Positions 8,901-17,819 of a DNA stretch of 64,000 nucleotides are shown here, piece after piece. Below the pieces are notes generated by a model. That model was not told the DNA's origin and did not search any database. It worked only from the letters and a program-made list of their open reading frames with translations. The translations under genes were made by a program, and so were the position numbers. Within the stretch, counting starts at the first letter, position 1. The number at the start of each line of letters is the position of its first letter. The stretch comes from an uncultured Methanomassiliicoccus sp. (lineage in GTDB: Archaea > Thermoplasmatota > Thermoplasmata > Methanomassiliicoccales > Methanomassiliicoccaceae): the NCBI GenBank assembly GCA_905202485.1, contig CAJKRY010000007.1, positions 1-64,000 on the forward strand, read 5' to 3'.

Positions 8901-9560
8901 ATGGCTAATATCAAATTAATATGTGGCCATTATGGATGCGGGAAGACCAACCTCGCAATCAACATGGCTTTGGACACTGCAAAAAAAGGGACGCCTGTGA
9001 CATTGGTGGACCTTGACATCGTAAATCCTTATTTTCGTTCGTCAGATTATGCCGACCTGATCAATGACGGCGGAGTGCACATCATCGCTCCGAATTTCGG
9101 ACATACCAACTTGGATCTTCCTTCTCTGCCTGCAGAAATGTACTCAATCTTCGAGTTTGACGGCGACGTCATCATTGATGTCGGCGGAGACGACGTTGGT
9201 TCTACAGCTCTGGGAAGATTCTCCAAACAGATCACAGCCTGCGGTTATCAGATGCTTTACGTAGTCAACAGATACCGCAACATGACTGCTACCGTCGAAG
9301 ATTCCGCCCAGATGCTGAGAGACATTGAAGCCGCCTGCAGGCTGAAGGCCACCGGAGTAGTCAATAATTCTCATCTCAAGCAGGAGACTACTAAAGAAAC
9401 AATTCTTGATTCTATGAGTTATGCAGAGGAAACCGCAAAGCAGCTGTGTATTCCGCTTCTTTTTACAACTGCTCCTAAGCATCTCGCAAAGGATCTTAGA
9501 GAAATCGAATATTTATATCCGATCGACGTTTATGTAAAGACGCCTTGGGAGTATTATTAA
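8901..9560 (+). CDS. P-loop ATPase of the MinD/CobQ type
   Basis: A 219-residue SIMIBI-class nucleotide-binding protein. The deviant Walker A motif GHYGCGKTN starts near residue 8, DLDIVNPYFRSSDY near residue 38 is the switch I region, and a Walker B-like strand VIIDVGGDDVG lies near residue 90. The family is found beside ferredoxin oxidoreductase genes in anaerobes. Here the ferredoxin subunit follows 17 bases later. The role is unproven; help in cluster or complex assembly is one guess. The start is the ATG at 8901, with no strong upstream ribosome binding site. Confidence 0.75.
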   Translation: MANIKLICGHYGCGKTNLAINMALDTAKKGTPVTLVDLDIVNPYFRSSDYADLINDGGVHIIAPNFGHTNLDLPSLPAEMYSIFEFDGDVIIDVGGDDVGSTALGRFSKQITACGYQMLYVVNRYRNMTATVEDSAQMLRDIEAACRLKATGVVNNSHLKQETTKETILDSMSYAEETAKQLCIPLLFTTAPKHLAKDLREIEYLYPIDVYVKTPWEYY

Positions 9561-9577
9561 AATTGAGGGATTGAAAC

Positions 9578-9787
9578 ATGCCTACAATAATCGTAAGTGA
9601 AAACATCTGCAAAGGTTGTGAACTGTGTATCGATGCATGTCCTCGTGGCTTGATTATTCTTGCAAAAGACAAGATCAACAGCAAGGGTTACCATCCCGCC
9701 TGCCTGACTGACCCGTCCCAGTGCACCGGATGCCGTTCCTGTGCAATGATGTGCCCTGATGTGGCAATCACTGTGGAGGGTGATTAA
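9578..9787 (+). CDS. 2-oxoacid ferredoxin oxidoreductase, ferredoxin (delta) subunit
   Basis: A 69-residue two-[4Fe-4S] ferredoxin with both cluster motifs, CKGCELCIDACPRG near residue 11 and CTGCRSCAMMCP near residue 47. It carries electrons between the TPP-dependent catalytic subunits and soluble ferredoxin. It directly precedes and abuts the alpha subunit gene, giving the order delta-alpha-beta-gamma seen in methanogen KOR/VOR operons. Confidence 0.9.
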   Translation: MPTIIVSENICKGCELCIDACPRGLIILAKDKINSKGYHPACLTDPSQCTGCRSCAMMCPDVAITVEGD

Positions 9788-10849
9788 ATGTCTGAACGCG
9801 TGCTTATGAAAGGAAATGAGGCTCTTGCGGAAGCTGCCATTTCAGCGGGCTGCAGGCACTTCTTTGGATACCCAATCACGCCTCAGACCGAAGTTGCAGC
9901 ATACATGGCTAAAAGGATGCCGAAAGTCGGAGGAACATACCTGCAGGCTGAGTCTGAAGTTTCAGCCATCAACATGGTTCTGGGCGCTTCTGCCGCCGGA
10001 GCAAGAGTCATGACTTCTTCCAGCTCCCCTGGTATCAGCCTTAAATCGGAAGGAATTTCATATTTGGCAGGTTCAGATCTCCCTGCTCTTATCATCAATG
10101 TTCAGCGTGCCGGTCCAGGTCTGGGAGGCATTCAGCCGTCTCAGGCAGATTACTGGCAGGCTACAAGATCTACAGGGCACGGAGACTTTCACGTACTTGT
10201 TTTAGCCCCGTCCACTGTCCAGGAAATGGTGGATTTAGTTGCAGATGCCTTTGATCTGGGAGACAAATACAGAATGCCTGTCATGATACTTTCAGACGGA
10301 ATGCTCGGTCAGATGATGGAACCGGTATCTCTGCCTGAAAAGGCTGTAGAGAGTCTTCCTGAGAAACCCTGGGCTACCAGCGGACACAAGAACCAAAGGA
10401 AGCACAACGTCATCAACTCACTTTACATCAACCCTCCAGAGCTGGAAACGCTTCTGCATGAAAGGTACAAGAAATACGATCATATTCACAAAACTGAACA
10501 GCGTGCTGAAGAGTACCTGACTGACGACGCTGAACTGATTATTGTGGCATATGGAGCCTCTTCCCGTGTCTCCCGCAGCGCCATTGACATGGCAAGAGCA
10601 GAGGGAATTAAAGTCGGTATGATCAGGCCAATAACTCTTTGGCCGTATCCTGTTGACTGCATCGAGAAGAATGTAGATCATGCAAAATCCTTCTTATGTG
10701 TAGAGATGAGCATGGGCCAGATGGTCGATGATGTTCGTTTAGCCGTCAACGGCAGAAAGCCTGTAAACTTCTTCGGCAGGACTGGAGGAATCATCCCTGC
10801 GCCGGCTGAAGTTCTCAATGAAATCAAAAAAATTGCAGGAGGTATCTAA
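9788..10849 (+). CDS. vorB: 2-oxoacid ferredoxin oxidoreductase alpha subunit (VorB-like)
   Basis: A 353-residue alpha chain. It begins MSERVLMKGNEALAEAA, followed by FGYPITPQTE near residue 28, SSSPGISLKSEG near residue 78 and AGPGLGGIQPSQ near residue 108; these are hallmarks of the branch containing 3-methyl-2-oxobutanoate (ketoisovalerate) oxidoreductase subunit VorB. The complex either oxidises branched 2-oxoacids to acyl-CoA, CO2 and reduced ferredoxin, or runs in reverse for amino acid synthesis. A KorA (2-oxoglutarate) role is the main alternative and cannot be excluded from motifs alone. It abuts both neighbours with no gap. Confidence 0.85.
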   Translation: MSERVLMKGNEALAEAAISAGCRHFFGYPITPQTEVAAYMAKRMPKVGGTYLQAESEVSAINMVLGASAAGARVMTSSSSPGISLKSEGISYLAGSDLPALIINVQRAGPGLGGIQPSQADYWQATRSTGHGDFHVLVLAPSTVQEMVDLVADAFDLGDKYRMPVMILSDGMLGQMMEPVSLPEKAVESLPEKPWATSGHKNQRKHNVINSLYINPPELETLLHERYKKYDHIHKTEQRAEEYLTDDAELIIVAYGASSRVSRSAIDMARAEGIKVGMIRPITLWPYPVDCIEKNVDHAKSFLCVEMSMGQMVDDVRLAVNGRKPVNFFGRTGGIIPAPAEVLNEIKKIAGGI

Positions 10850-11605
10850 ATGGCTACATTATTTTCCAAGCCGCATGCAATGGCCGATGTTCCGCTTCAT
10901 TACTGCCCAGGCTGTACTCATGGAATCGTGCACAGACTGATCGCAGAAGCCATTGATGATCTGGGCATTGAGGGCAGAACGATTGGTATTGCTCCTGTGG
11001 GATGCTCTGTATTTGCATATGATTACTTCAACTGTGATATGGTCGAGGCTGCTCACGGGCGTGCTCCCGCAGTTGCAACAGGAATAAAACGCGTTGATCC
11101 TGAGCACATCGTCTTCACATACCAGGGAGATGGAGATCTGGCTGCCATCGGTACTGCTGAAACTGTACATGCTGCAACCAGGGGAGAAAACATCACTGTC
11201 ATCTTTATCAACAATGCAATCTATGGAATGACCGGCGGACAGATGGCTCCGACAAGTCTTCCTGGACAGGTGACGCAGACAACTCCTTACGGAAGAGATG
11301 TAAAGACTGCCGGTTACCCTATCAGGGTCTGCGAGATGCTTTCTACTTTAGATGGAGTCGCTTTAGCTCAGAGAGTTACAGTCGACTGTGTTAAAAATGT
11401 CAGGACTGCTAAGAAAGCCATCAAGAAAGCATTCGAGTATCAGATGGAAGGCTTAGGCTACTCAATTGTGGAAGTAGTATCTTCATGCCCGACAAACTGG
11501 GGCCTTGCTCCCAGAGATGCTCTGGAATGGCTGAGGCAGAACATGCTGCCCTACTATCCGCTTGGAGTCTACAAGGATGTTAAAGAAGGTGATTCTCGTG
11601 AGTAA
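10850..11605 (+). CDS. vorA: 2-oxoacid ferredoxin oxidoreductase beta subunit (VorA-like)
   Basis: A 251-residue thiamine-pyrophosphate-binding chain. HYCPGCTHG near residue 18 is the conserved N-terminal motif. GDGDLAAIG near residue 94 through FINNAIYGMTGGQMAPTS is the TPP/Mg-binding signature. It forms the active site with the alpha chain. It starts one base after the alpha stop codon, and its end overlaps the gamma gene start by eight bases, so the four genes are one operon. Confidence 0.87.
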   Translation: MATLFSKPHAMADVPLHYCPGCTHGIVHRLIAEAIDDLGIEGRTIGIAPVGCSVFAYDYFNCDMVEAAHGRAPAVATGIKRVDPEHIVFTYQGDGDLAAIGTAETVHAATRGENITVIFINNAIYGMTGGQMAPTSLPGQVTQTTPYGRDVKTAGYPIRVCEMLSTLDGVALAQRVTVDCVKNVRTAKKAIKKAFEYQMEGLGYSIVEVVSSCPTNWGLAPRDALEWLRQNMLPYYPLGVYKDVKEGDSRE

Positions 11606-12134
11606 CACTACCAACATTCTGCTGGCAGGATTCGGCGGACAGGGTATTTTATTCGCCGGCAAAGTCATCGCTTATGCAGGTCTGATGGATGGTATGGAAG
11701 TCTCCTGGCTTCCTTCATACGGACCGGAGATGCGCGGTGGAACTGCCAACTGCAGCGTATGCCTGAGCAGTGCTCCGATAGGATCTCCGCAGGTAGTTAC
11801 TCCAGACGTACTGATTGCCATGAACTTACCGTCACTGGATAAATTCATGGATGCTGTGGTTCCCGGCGGTTTAATTCTCGTCGACAGTTCTCTGATTGAC
11901 AAGAAAGTCGAAAGGACTGATGTAAAAACAATCTACATTCCCGCGACTAAAATCGCAGAGGACAGCGGCTTCAAGGGCATGGCTAACATGATCATGGTGG
12001 GAAAACTATTCTCTGAAATCAAGTTCTGCACCGATGAGTCTCTGGACAAAGGCATTCTGAAAAGCGTGCCGCCTAAAAAAGAGAAACTGATCGACTCAAA
12101 CCGCGGCGCTGTAAAAGTAGGAATGGAGAGCTGA
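11598..12134 (+). CDS. 2-oxoacid ferredoxin oxidoreductase gamma subunit
   Basis: A 178-residue gamma chain. The start is set at GTG 11598, just before the beta stop, because the protein then begins close to the family's conserved ILLAGFGGQGILFAGK and the site GAAGGTGAT lies eight bases upstream. Further motifs are SWLPSYGPEMRGGTANC near residue 38 and the SPQVVTPDVLIAMN region. The gamma chain binds alpha and beta and helps place the CoA substrate. Its stop codon sits in the loop of a hairpin followed by a T-rich stretch, so the operon probably ends here. Confidence 0.88.
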   Translation: MSNTTNILLAGFGGQGILFAGKVIAYAGLMDGMEVSWLPSYGPEMRGGTANCSVCLSSAPIGSPQVVTPDVLIAMNLPSLDKFMDAVVPGGLILVDSSLIDKKVERTDVKTIYIPATKIAEDSGFKGMANMIMVGKLFSEIKFCTDESLDKGILKSVPPKKEKLIDSNRGAVKVGMES

Positions 12135-12157
12135 GCTCTCTTTCTTTCATATTTTTA
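12126..12157 (+). terminator. Probable terminator of the VOR operon
   Basis: GAGAGC at 12126-12131 pairs with GCTCTC at 12135-12140 around the gamma-subunit stop codon, and a T-rich stretch follows. Confidence 0.45.
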
Positions 12158-12202
12158 TAAAAATATTTGTGAATTACTTTTTGACTTGGACCAATGTGCA
12201 CA

Positions 12203-13354
12203 TCATCTGCCCAATTTGCTGTGAGCCTTTCCAAGATGTCCCGCAGCCTGAGCGCATAATGTTGACAACTCTCCGGCCAGCACCACGGCTGCAACAATTT
12301 CAGCCAGTTTTTTAGATTTTCCAGAGCCTGAACAACCGATCATTTCCAAAGCCTCTTTCTGGCAGGGAAGCCTGGTGCCTCCGCCGACACTGCCTACTTC
12401 AACAGCAGGCATCCTCACTGAGATATAGAGATCTCCGTCGATGTCTTCGCAGGTAGTCATGCACAGACTCCCTTCCACCACCTGAGCCGGATCCTGCCCA
12501 GTTGCAATGAACAGGGCAGCCACCATATTGGCCGCATGTGCATTCTGTCCCATTGATCCTGCCATAGCGCTTCCTAAAGCGCATTTTCTGAAGCATGTTT
12601 CTGCCACAGCCTTAGCGGTGGTATGCATCTTTTCTTCCAGAATTTCTTTGGGAATGGTAGCATCGGCAATCACAGTCTTTCCTCTTCCCAGAATGCTGTT
12701 TATTGCTGCAGGCTTCTTGTCAGTACACATGTTTCCGGAAACAGAGATCATTACAGCTCCCGTTTTCTCTTCAATGAGCTTGGAGGCAGATTCTGTAGCT
12801 ATAGTAGCCATATTCATTCCCATGGCATCTCCTGTGCTGTAAGCGAACCTTACATACAGAGAGCGGCCTGCAGGAAATGAAGTTACAGAAACGAGCTTTC
12901 CGTGGGTTGTAGTGGCTTCTGCAGTCTCCTTGATTATGTCAAAGTTTTCAGCTATCCATTCCGACACTTTGACAGCATGGTTAATGTTTTCAGTGCGGAA
13001 GACAGGCGCCCTTGTCATTTCATCATTCACTACTTTGACATAAGATCCGCCGGATTTGGTAATCACAGAACATCCGCGGTTTACAGAAGCGATGAGCGCT
13101 CCCTCTGTCGTAGCCATTGGCACAAGAAGCTCTCCGCTGGCATAATCGCCGTTGATTTTGTACGGTCCCACGTATCCGAGGGGAACCTGAACGGCTCCTA
13201 TCATGTTCTCTACATTCTTTTCGGCAGCCATGGCGTCAAACGATATTGATCCGATGTTTGAAAGAGATGCACCCGTATACTCTTCAGCGGCGCTGCGCCT
13301 TTCGTTCATATCCTCGTTTGTTTTTCCCTTGTTTTTAAGCCCCGTGCTCATCAT
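12203..13354 (-). CDS. hmgA: HMG-CoA reductase (class I type)
   Basis: Reduces HMG-CoA to mevalonate with NADPH, the committed step to archaeal isoprenoid lipids. I start at ATG 13354, preceded by GGGGAAAG, rather than at the upstream TTG or ATG of the long open frame. Motifs in order: GYVGPYKING and ATTEGALIAS (substrate binding and catalytic Glu, about residues 72-96), DAMGMNMAT (about residue 185), NAHAANMVAA (about residue 285), VGSVGGGTRLP (about residue 331), and the C-terminal GHLGKAHSKLGR carrying the catalytic histidine. About 383 residues, a little short but complete. It is convergent with the VOR operon. Confidence 0.92.
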   Translation of the reverse strand: MMSTGLKNKGKTNEDMNERRSAAEEYTGASLSNIGSISFDAMAAEKNVENMIGAVQVPLGYVGPYKINGDYASGELLVPMATTEGALIASVNRGCSVITKSGGSYVKVVNDEMTRAPVFRTENINHAVKVSEWIAENFDIIKETAEATTTHGKLVSVTSFPAGRSLYVRFAYSTGDAMGMNMATIATESASKLIEEKTGAVMISVSGNMCTDKKPAAINSILGRGKTVIADATIPKEILEEKMHTTAKAVAETCFRKCALGSAMAGSMGQNAHAANMVAALFIATGQDPAQVVEGSLCMTTCEDIDGDLYISVRMPAVEVGSVGGGTRLPCQKEALEMIGCSGSGKSKKLAEIVAAVVLAGELSTLCAQAAGHLGKAHSKLGR

Positions 13355-13525
13355 TCGCTTTCCCCAAACGCGTAAACAGTTATGAACTCTCCTGTTATGG
13401 TACCAGATAGGCGGCTGTTGATGACATATGTACAAAATTCTATCTCAAAACCGCCCTAAACAAAAAATAACTTAAAATACTGGATTCTCTTGCCTCTCTT
13501 TCTAACACTATTGTGAGGTGTCACA

Positions 13526-13948
13526 ATGAACACAATGACCTTCAAACTGAACCAGAATATGGATGATGACGTGATAATCGAAAAATTCAAAGAGGGTGGA
13601 GAATGGGGCTTGCTAACTTCTCTGGACATCAGCGGTTGTGATCCAGAAAAAATCAGAAGCAAAGAGACAATCACCCAGTTTGCCATAGACCTCTGCGATT
13701 ATATTGAAATGAAGCGCTTTGGAGAGCCAATCGTAGTACGTTTTGGTGCAGATCCAAAAGTGCAGGGTTACTCACTTGCACAGTTAATTGAAACATCCAT
13801 GATATCTGGTCATTTTGCAGAAGATACGAATAAGGCATTTATTGATGTGTTCTCTTGTAAAGAATATCCTCCTAAAAAGACAGCCAAGTTCTGTATGGAC
13901 TATTTCGGCGGTACAGAAGTGGATTATTCCGTCATATTCCGTAAGTAA
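13526..13948 (+). CDS. SpeD/AdoMet decarboxylase-family protein
   Basis: A 140-residue protein whose second half matches the S-adenosylmethionine decarboxylase fold: GYSLAQLIETS, then GHF, then AFIDVFSC. Aligned by eye with bacterial SpeD, Ser91 falls on the pyruvoyl-forming serine, His96 on the processing histidine and Cys111 on the catalytic cysteine. The residue before the serine is Thr instead of Glu, and the usual HLTIHTW context is changed. It may be an active enzyme for polyamine synthesis or a related protein with a changed role. GAGGTG lies a few bases before the ATG. It is monocistronic. Confidence 0.7.
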   Translation: MNTMTFKLNQNMDDDVIIEKFKEGGEWGLLTSLDISGCDPEKIRSKETITQFAIDLCDYIEMKRFGEPIVVRFGADPKVQGYSLAQLIETSMISGHFAEDTNKAFIDVFSCKEYPPKKTAKFCMDYFGGTEVDYSVIFRK

Positions 13949-14145
13949 AATAATCAAAGGCAGGAAAACCTGCCTCCCCTTCTTATTGTTCTAGCATTTT
14001 TGCAATCATCAATATTATTTTTATACTGAATTATCCTAAACCTGAATTGAATAGCAAAAAGTGATGGACTGCCTGCTGTCTGAAGCCAATGGGATTTCAC
14101 AGACATAATCTTTAAATAGATGGCTGTCTTCACTTTTCTCTACAC

Positions 14146-14223
14146 GGACCCATAGCATAGCCTGGTTGGTGCGTCCGGCTGATAACCGGAAGGTCTAGAG
14201 TTCAAATCTCTGTGGGTCCACCA
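14146..14223 (+). tRNA. tRNA-Ile (GAT)
   Basis: A 78-base cloverleaf. The acceptor strand GGACCCA pairs with TGGGTCC, anticodon stem CCGGC/ gCCGG-type pairs enclose loop CTGATAA with anticodon GAT, and the T-arm loop is TTCAAAT. The 3' CCA is encoded, and a T run follows directly as a terminator. No intron is present. Confidence 0.93.
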
Positions 14224-14239
14224 TTTTTTTACACTTATC

Positions 14240-14716
14240 TTATGCGTAGCTTGAGATGATCTCATCCGTGATGTTCTCCAGCATTGCTAATTTCGGCGGG
14301 TAGAAGTTCTTTGGATCCAGGCTCATAACCATGTTGTTATTGCCGATGTTGACTTTATTCTTCAGTCTGGACAACATATCGATTATGGGATGAAAGCTAT
14401 TCCACATTTCCATGACGTCAAGGCCGTTTATGGCGATTATGCCGTCGGGATTTTCATAGAGAAATTCATAAACAACATCCTCAAACATTTCCAGGTTCAT
14501 GGGAGGAACGCAGTCTGCAAACGGTCTGGGAGACAGCCACCTGGCGTCAAGCAGTCCTTCTTCAAACTCCAGCTGAGTCTCTAACAGCCTCGGTGAGTTT
14601 TTGGATATATATAGAACCCGTCTTCCCTCGCTGAGTTCTTTTCTCAAGGTTTGATGCATTCTCAGAGGTACTCTCTCTTCGAATAGGTAGAACAGTCCTT
14701 TATTCATTCCTGACAT
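14240..14716 (-). CDS. DUF835 domain protein
   Basis: A protein of about 158 residues that looks like a stand-alone DUF835 domain, a RecA/KaiC-like fold common in methanogens and Thermoplasmata. It shows LRKELSEGRRVLYISKNSP near the N-terminus, an ARWLSPRP segment, then DGIIAINGLDVMEM in the Walker B position and a C-terminal NNNMVMSLDP. No Walker A motif is visible, so nucleotide binding is doubtful. I start at ATG 14716; a TATA-like tttaaata sits about 35 bases upstream. Function unknown; DUF835 domains are often linked to signalling. Confidence 0.72.
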   Translation of the reverse strand: MSGMNKGLFYLFEERVPLRMHQTLRKELSEGRRVLYISKNSPRLLETQLEFEEGLLDARWLSPRPFADCVPPMNLEMFEDVVYEFLYENPDGIIAINGLDVMEMWNSFHPIIDMLSRLKNKVNIGNNNMVMSLDPKNFYPPKLAMLENITDEIISSYA

Positions 14717-14725
14717 TTTATCCAA

Positions 14726-14998
14726 AATGCTCTTTTGGAGTTAGGCCTATTTAAAACATGTTAATCAGAATTAAATAATTCTCAATTTTAAAAACTGTGC
14801 ATATTCTTAAAAGATTACTGCATGCTGGTTAAGCTGCAGATGCTTTTTGACATTAACCTTATATCGATCTAAACGGAAACTATGTGGGGGCATTTCTGAT
14901 AATACGGATATGCAGGGACAAATTTTAATCAAATGTATGAAATGGATTGAGTGTTTTTATTTTAGTTAGATATATAAGTCATCACTCTCTCTCGATTA
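14726..14998. other. Intergenic region, nothing recognised
   Basis: AT-rich spacer between the DUF835 gene start and the end of the ACT-metallohydrolase gene. Apart from a TATA-like element for the DUF835 gene near 14750, no RNA gene, repeat or open frame stands out. Confidence 0.4.
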
Positions 14999-16450
14999 CT
15001 ACTTAGTTATAGTTTCAACAGAGCCGTGTCCGCTGCAGATCATGCATTTTTTTCCTTCAGGAATTAATTCAAGGACTGCTTTGCGCATTTCTTTTGCATA
15101 TTCTGAATTCACATTCACGCTGGTCATCAGATACGGAGCCAGTGAATTAAACTCAGATCTTTCTTTTGTAAGGCCTTTGACATTTACATATATGTCGCCG
15201 GTAAACAGCAGCAGCGGCTCGCGACAGAGGAATACCATTTCTCCATACAAATGTCCACCGCTGCCTTCGTAGATTTCTAATGTAATATCACCGAATGACA
15301 AGGAGCCGATCCGCAATAGTTCTCTATGTTCTTCTGGTACATTCTCTCCGATAATCTTGAATCTGGACGAGTCTGGAGGGACATAGTTTGAAAATATTCT
15401 GCTAAGCCTGCTGTACCCAAGGCAGAATATGTTTTCTTCTCTATAATCCATTAAATTCTGGCTTTGTTTCTGGAGACTGTGAGCACTTTTCTCATTGAGA
15501 TATATGTCTGCATCAATTACAGACAATAAGCCGCAGTGATCAACATCTGCGTGGGTAATGAGAATTTTTTTATTGCGTGAATCAAAATCGTCAAACATAT
15601 TTCTGAAAATATTCATCATTTCTTCAGAATAAATAGCAAAGCCAGTATCAATAAACAGTAGCTCTCTGCCGTCATCAAGGATATAGGTGTTGCTGCCGCA
15701 GGGAGGTTCGATGACACGCAGAGTTACTTTTTCGCTGAGATGATACTCGCTTATGTCTGGATTGAAGTTCTCTCCTCTGTATTTAGAAATGAATTTTGCC
15801 AGGTGTAGCACGTATTCGAAAACTTTGTTGGGTGTTTCACCGCGGTTCTGCAGCAGCTGGAAAACCCTGTTGGATTCGCAGATAAACTCCATTGTTTTAT
15901 CGGTGCCGAGATTAAACAGTTTCTGAATCTCATTGCCCATTCTGATGTAAAAGATAGTATTGTCTAAGTTAGGCTCTTCTTCAGAATAATTGATGATATC
16001 TATCGGATAAATCTCGCTGATATCATCAAGAACGCATTTTATCAGAGCCGGATTTTCAATCAGCAGACCCATTTTAAAATTCTGATATTCCCCGTCTTCT
16101 TCGTTTGAATTTATGTATGATATATTAATATCATACCTATCCAAAATTTTCAAGACGGGGTATAAGCTTCCGGGCTCGTCTTTCATTTTGATGTTGACAA
16201 CGATTACCCTGGATTCACTGACATCGTTCTCCAGATATCCTATTTTATAGAGCTCTTTTGTAATGTCATTCAATGATTCCTCGTCAGCTCTGACTTCTAC
16301 AAAGAGCATATGAAAATCAACAGCCTTGTTGTAGCTCACTCGGATAATATTCCCATTGTGCTTGGTGATTATCTTTGTAGCAAGCATGAATGCCCCAGGT
16401 TTGTCGGGCATTCTGGTGATGAAGGTCTGTGTTTTCATATTGGATGTCAT
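14999..16450 (-). CDS. ACT-domain / metallo-beta-lactamase fusion protein
   Basis: A fusion of about 483 residues. The N-terminal 170 residues hold two ACT-type regulatory domains (RMPDKPGAFMLATKI and KMKDEPGSLYPVLKIL are typical ligand-site loops). A linker of about 80 residues follows. The C-terminal half is a metallo-beta-lactamase fold with THADVDHCGL as the metal motif, LFIDTG before it, GSGGHLYGE and LFTGDIY after it, and a final CSGHGS. It should be a metal-dependent hydrolase or flavodoxin-like redox partner controlled by a small ligand, perhaps an amino acid. The start is uncertain: I use ATG 16450, with ATG 16438 as an alternative; the longer frame begins at a TTG without support. 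The stop is TAG followed directly by TAA. Confidence 0.75.
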   Translation of the reverse strand: MTSNMKTQTFITRMPDKPGAFMLATKIITKHNGNIIRVSYNKAVDFHMLFVEVRADEESLNDITKELYKIGYLENDVSESRVIVVNIKMKDEPGSLYPVLKILDRYDINISYINSNEEDGEYQNFKMGLLIENPALIKCVLDDISEIYPIDIINYSEEEPNLDNTIFYIRMGNEIQKLFNLGTDKTMEFICESNRVFQLLQNRGETPNKVFEYVLHLAKFISKYRGENFNPDISEYHLSEKVTLRVIEPPCGSNTYILDDGRELLFIDTGFAIYSEEMMNIFRNMFDDFDSRNKKILITHADVDHCGLLSVIDADIYLNEKSAHSLQKQSQNLMDYREENIFCLGYSRLSRIFSNYVPPDSSRFKIIGENVPEEHRELLRIGSLSFGDITLEIYEGSGGHLYGEMVFLCREPLLLFTGDIYVNVKGLTKERSEFNSLAPYLMTSVNVNSEYAKEMRKAVLELIPEGKKCMICSGHGSVETITK

Positions 16451-16569
16451 GTCAGGCACACGCACATTTACAGTGCAGATTACCAAACCCTGAATAACTA
16501 TTTAATCGCATTGCCAGGTGGAAATTTTTTGATCATATCTTCATAGGTATGCAGTGATTCAGCATTTCC

Positions 16570-17688
16570 TTACAGAACGATTGCTGCGAAGATTACCAGG
16601 ATCAATAAGAATGAGATGTTAATGGCAAAAAATGTCTTTAGATAATCTATTTTCTCATTTCTTCTCAGTGCAGTGTACAGCCTGTAGGATATGAGGCTAG
16701 CCATTGATGCTATCGGAGTTCCCAGCCCTCCGAGGTTGGTTCCTACAAGGAGTCCGATTCCGTTGGAGGTGAACGGCGCTAACATTACCGCGGTCGGGAC
16801 GTTGCTTATGATCTGCGATAACAGTATTGAGGTGGCTACTTCTTTGCCTTCGATTGTCTGGACAATATAATTACTAATCTCATCAATGCTTCCGATATTG
16901 GCTGAGAATATGAAGAAGAATATGAATGTTAGGAGAAGAGAATAATCAACTTTCTTGAATATTGCCCTGTCAGTAAGCAGCAGGATAATCAGGACCAGCA
17001 GTAAACAGACAACATAATCAATTACATTTATTACTGCCAGTATTGCAATTATGAAAAGAATCAGGAATTTTATGGTTTTTAACTTATCTGGATGCTTGTC
17101 AGTGTACATTATCGAAGCGTCGATTTTGTAGTCTTTCAGAAGCAGGACTGTAACAATTATCAATATGAAGCTGAGCACGGCGAAGGGAACAATTGTTGAC
17201 AGAAATGTCTCTAAGCTCATATTGTAGTAGGAATAAATGAAAATGTTGTGTGGATTCCCCATGGGTGTGATCATGCTTCCCAGATTGGCAGCAATGGTCT
17301 CCATGACAATTATAAAAATTACCCTTTTCGAATCTATGCATTTCAGGAACAGCAGGGTGAGAGGTACAAAAGTTATCAGTGTAATGTCGTTAGTTATGAC
17401 CATTGACGAAAAGAAGCACACTAAAATAAGCATCAGGGAAAGCTTTCTTACGCTGACTGTTTTAGAAGTCAGTTTGGAAAACAATGACTGAAAAACACCA
17501 GACTCATTAAGACCGGCTACACAAGCCATCAGGCAGAACAGAAGAACAATGACCTTCAGATCCACGTGCTCAGAATACTTCACATCCGATGATGCAAAGA
17601 ACATGGAGATCAGTGCAAGTATTGCGGCAATTATCAATAAACTCTCGTTTTTTATTATTGCTACAATATTCTGCGCTTTAGACTCCAT
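16570..17688 (-). CDS. ArsB/NhaD-type ion permease
   Basis: A 372-residue integral membrane protein with about ten to eleven hydrophobic segments spread over its whole length. Family-type motifs are SMVITNDITLITFVP near residue 95 and SMITPMGNPHNIF near residue 138, both typical of the ion transporter superfamily that includes ArsB, NhaD and dicarboxylate carriers. A second set appears at SNVPTAVMLAPF and GTNLGGLGTPIASMASLI near the C-terminus. The transported ion cannot be told. It is somewhat shorter than classic ArsB (about 425). It stands alone on its strand. Confidence 0.82.
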   Translation of the reverse strand: MESKAQNIVAIIKNESLLIIAAILALISMFFASSDVKYSEHVDLKVIVLLFCLMACVAGLNESGVFQSLFSKLTSKTVSVRKLSLMLILVCFFSSMVITNDITLITFVPLTLLFLKCIDSKRVIFIIVMETIAANLGSMITPMGNPHNIFIYSYYNMSLETFLSTIVPFAVLSFILIIVTVLLLKDYKIDASIMYTDKHPDKLKTIKFLILFIIAILAVINVIDYVVCLLLVLIILLLTDRAIFKKVDYSLLLTFIFFFIFSANIGSIDEISNYIVQTIEGKEVATSILLSQIISNVPTAVMLAPFTSNGIGLLVGTNLGGLGTPIASMASLISYRLYTALRRNEKIDYLKTFFAINISFLLILVIFAAIVL

Positions 17689-17819
17689 TAGGGATACACC
17701 AGGCTGCTTTCAGACCTTATGCTATTTTGGCCGAGAAATGTCTGATGATTTATAAACTGTTGGTGTGAGTCTGAAAGCATTCAGACTGGAATCTAGATCA
17801 TATTATATGCAGGCAAAGA

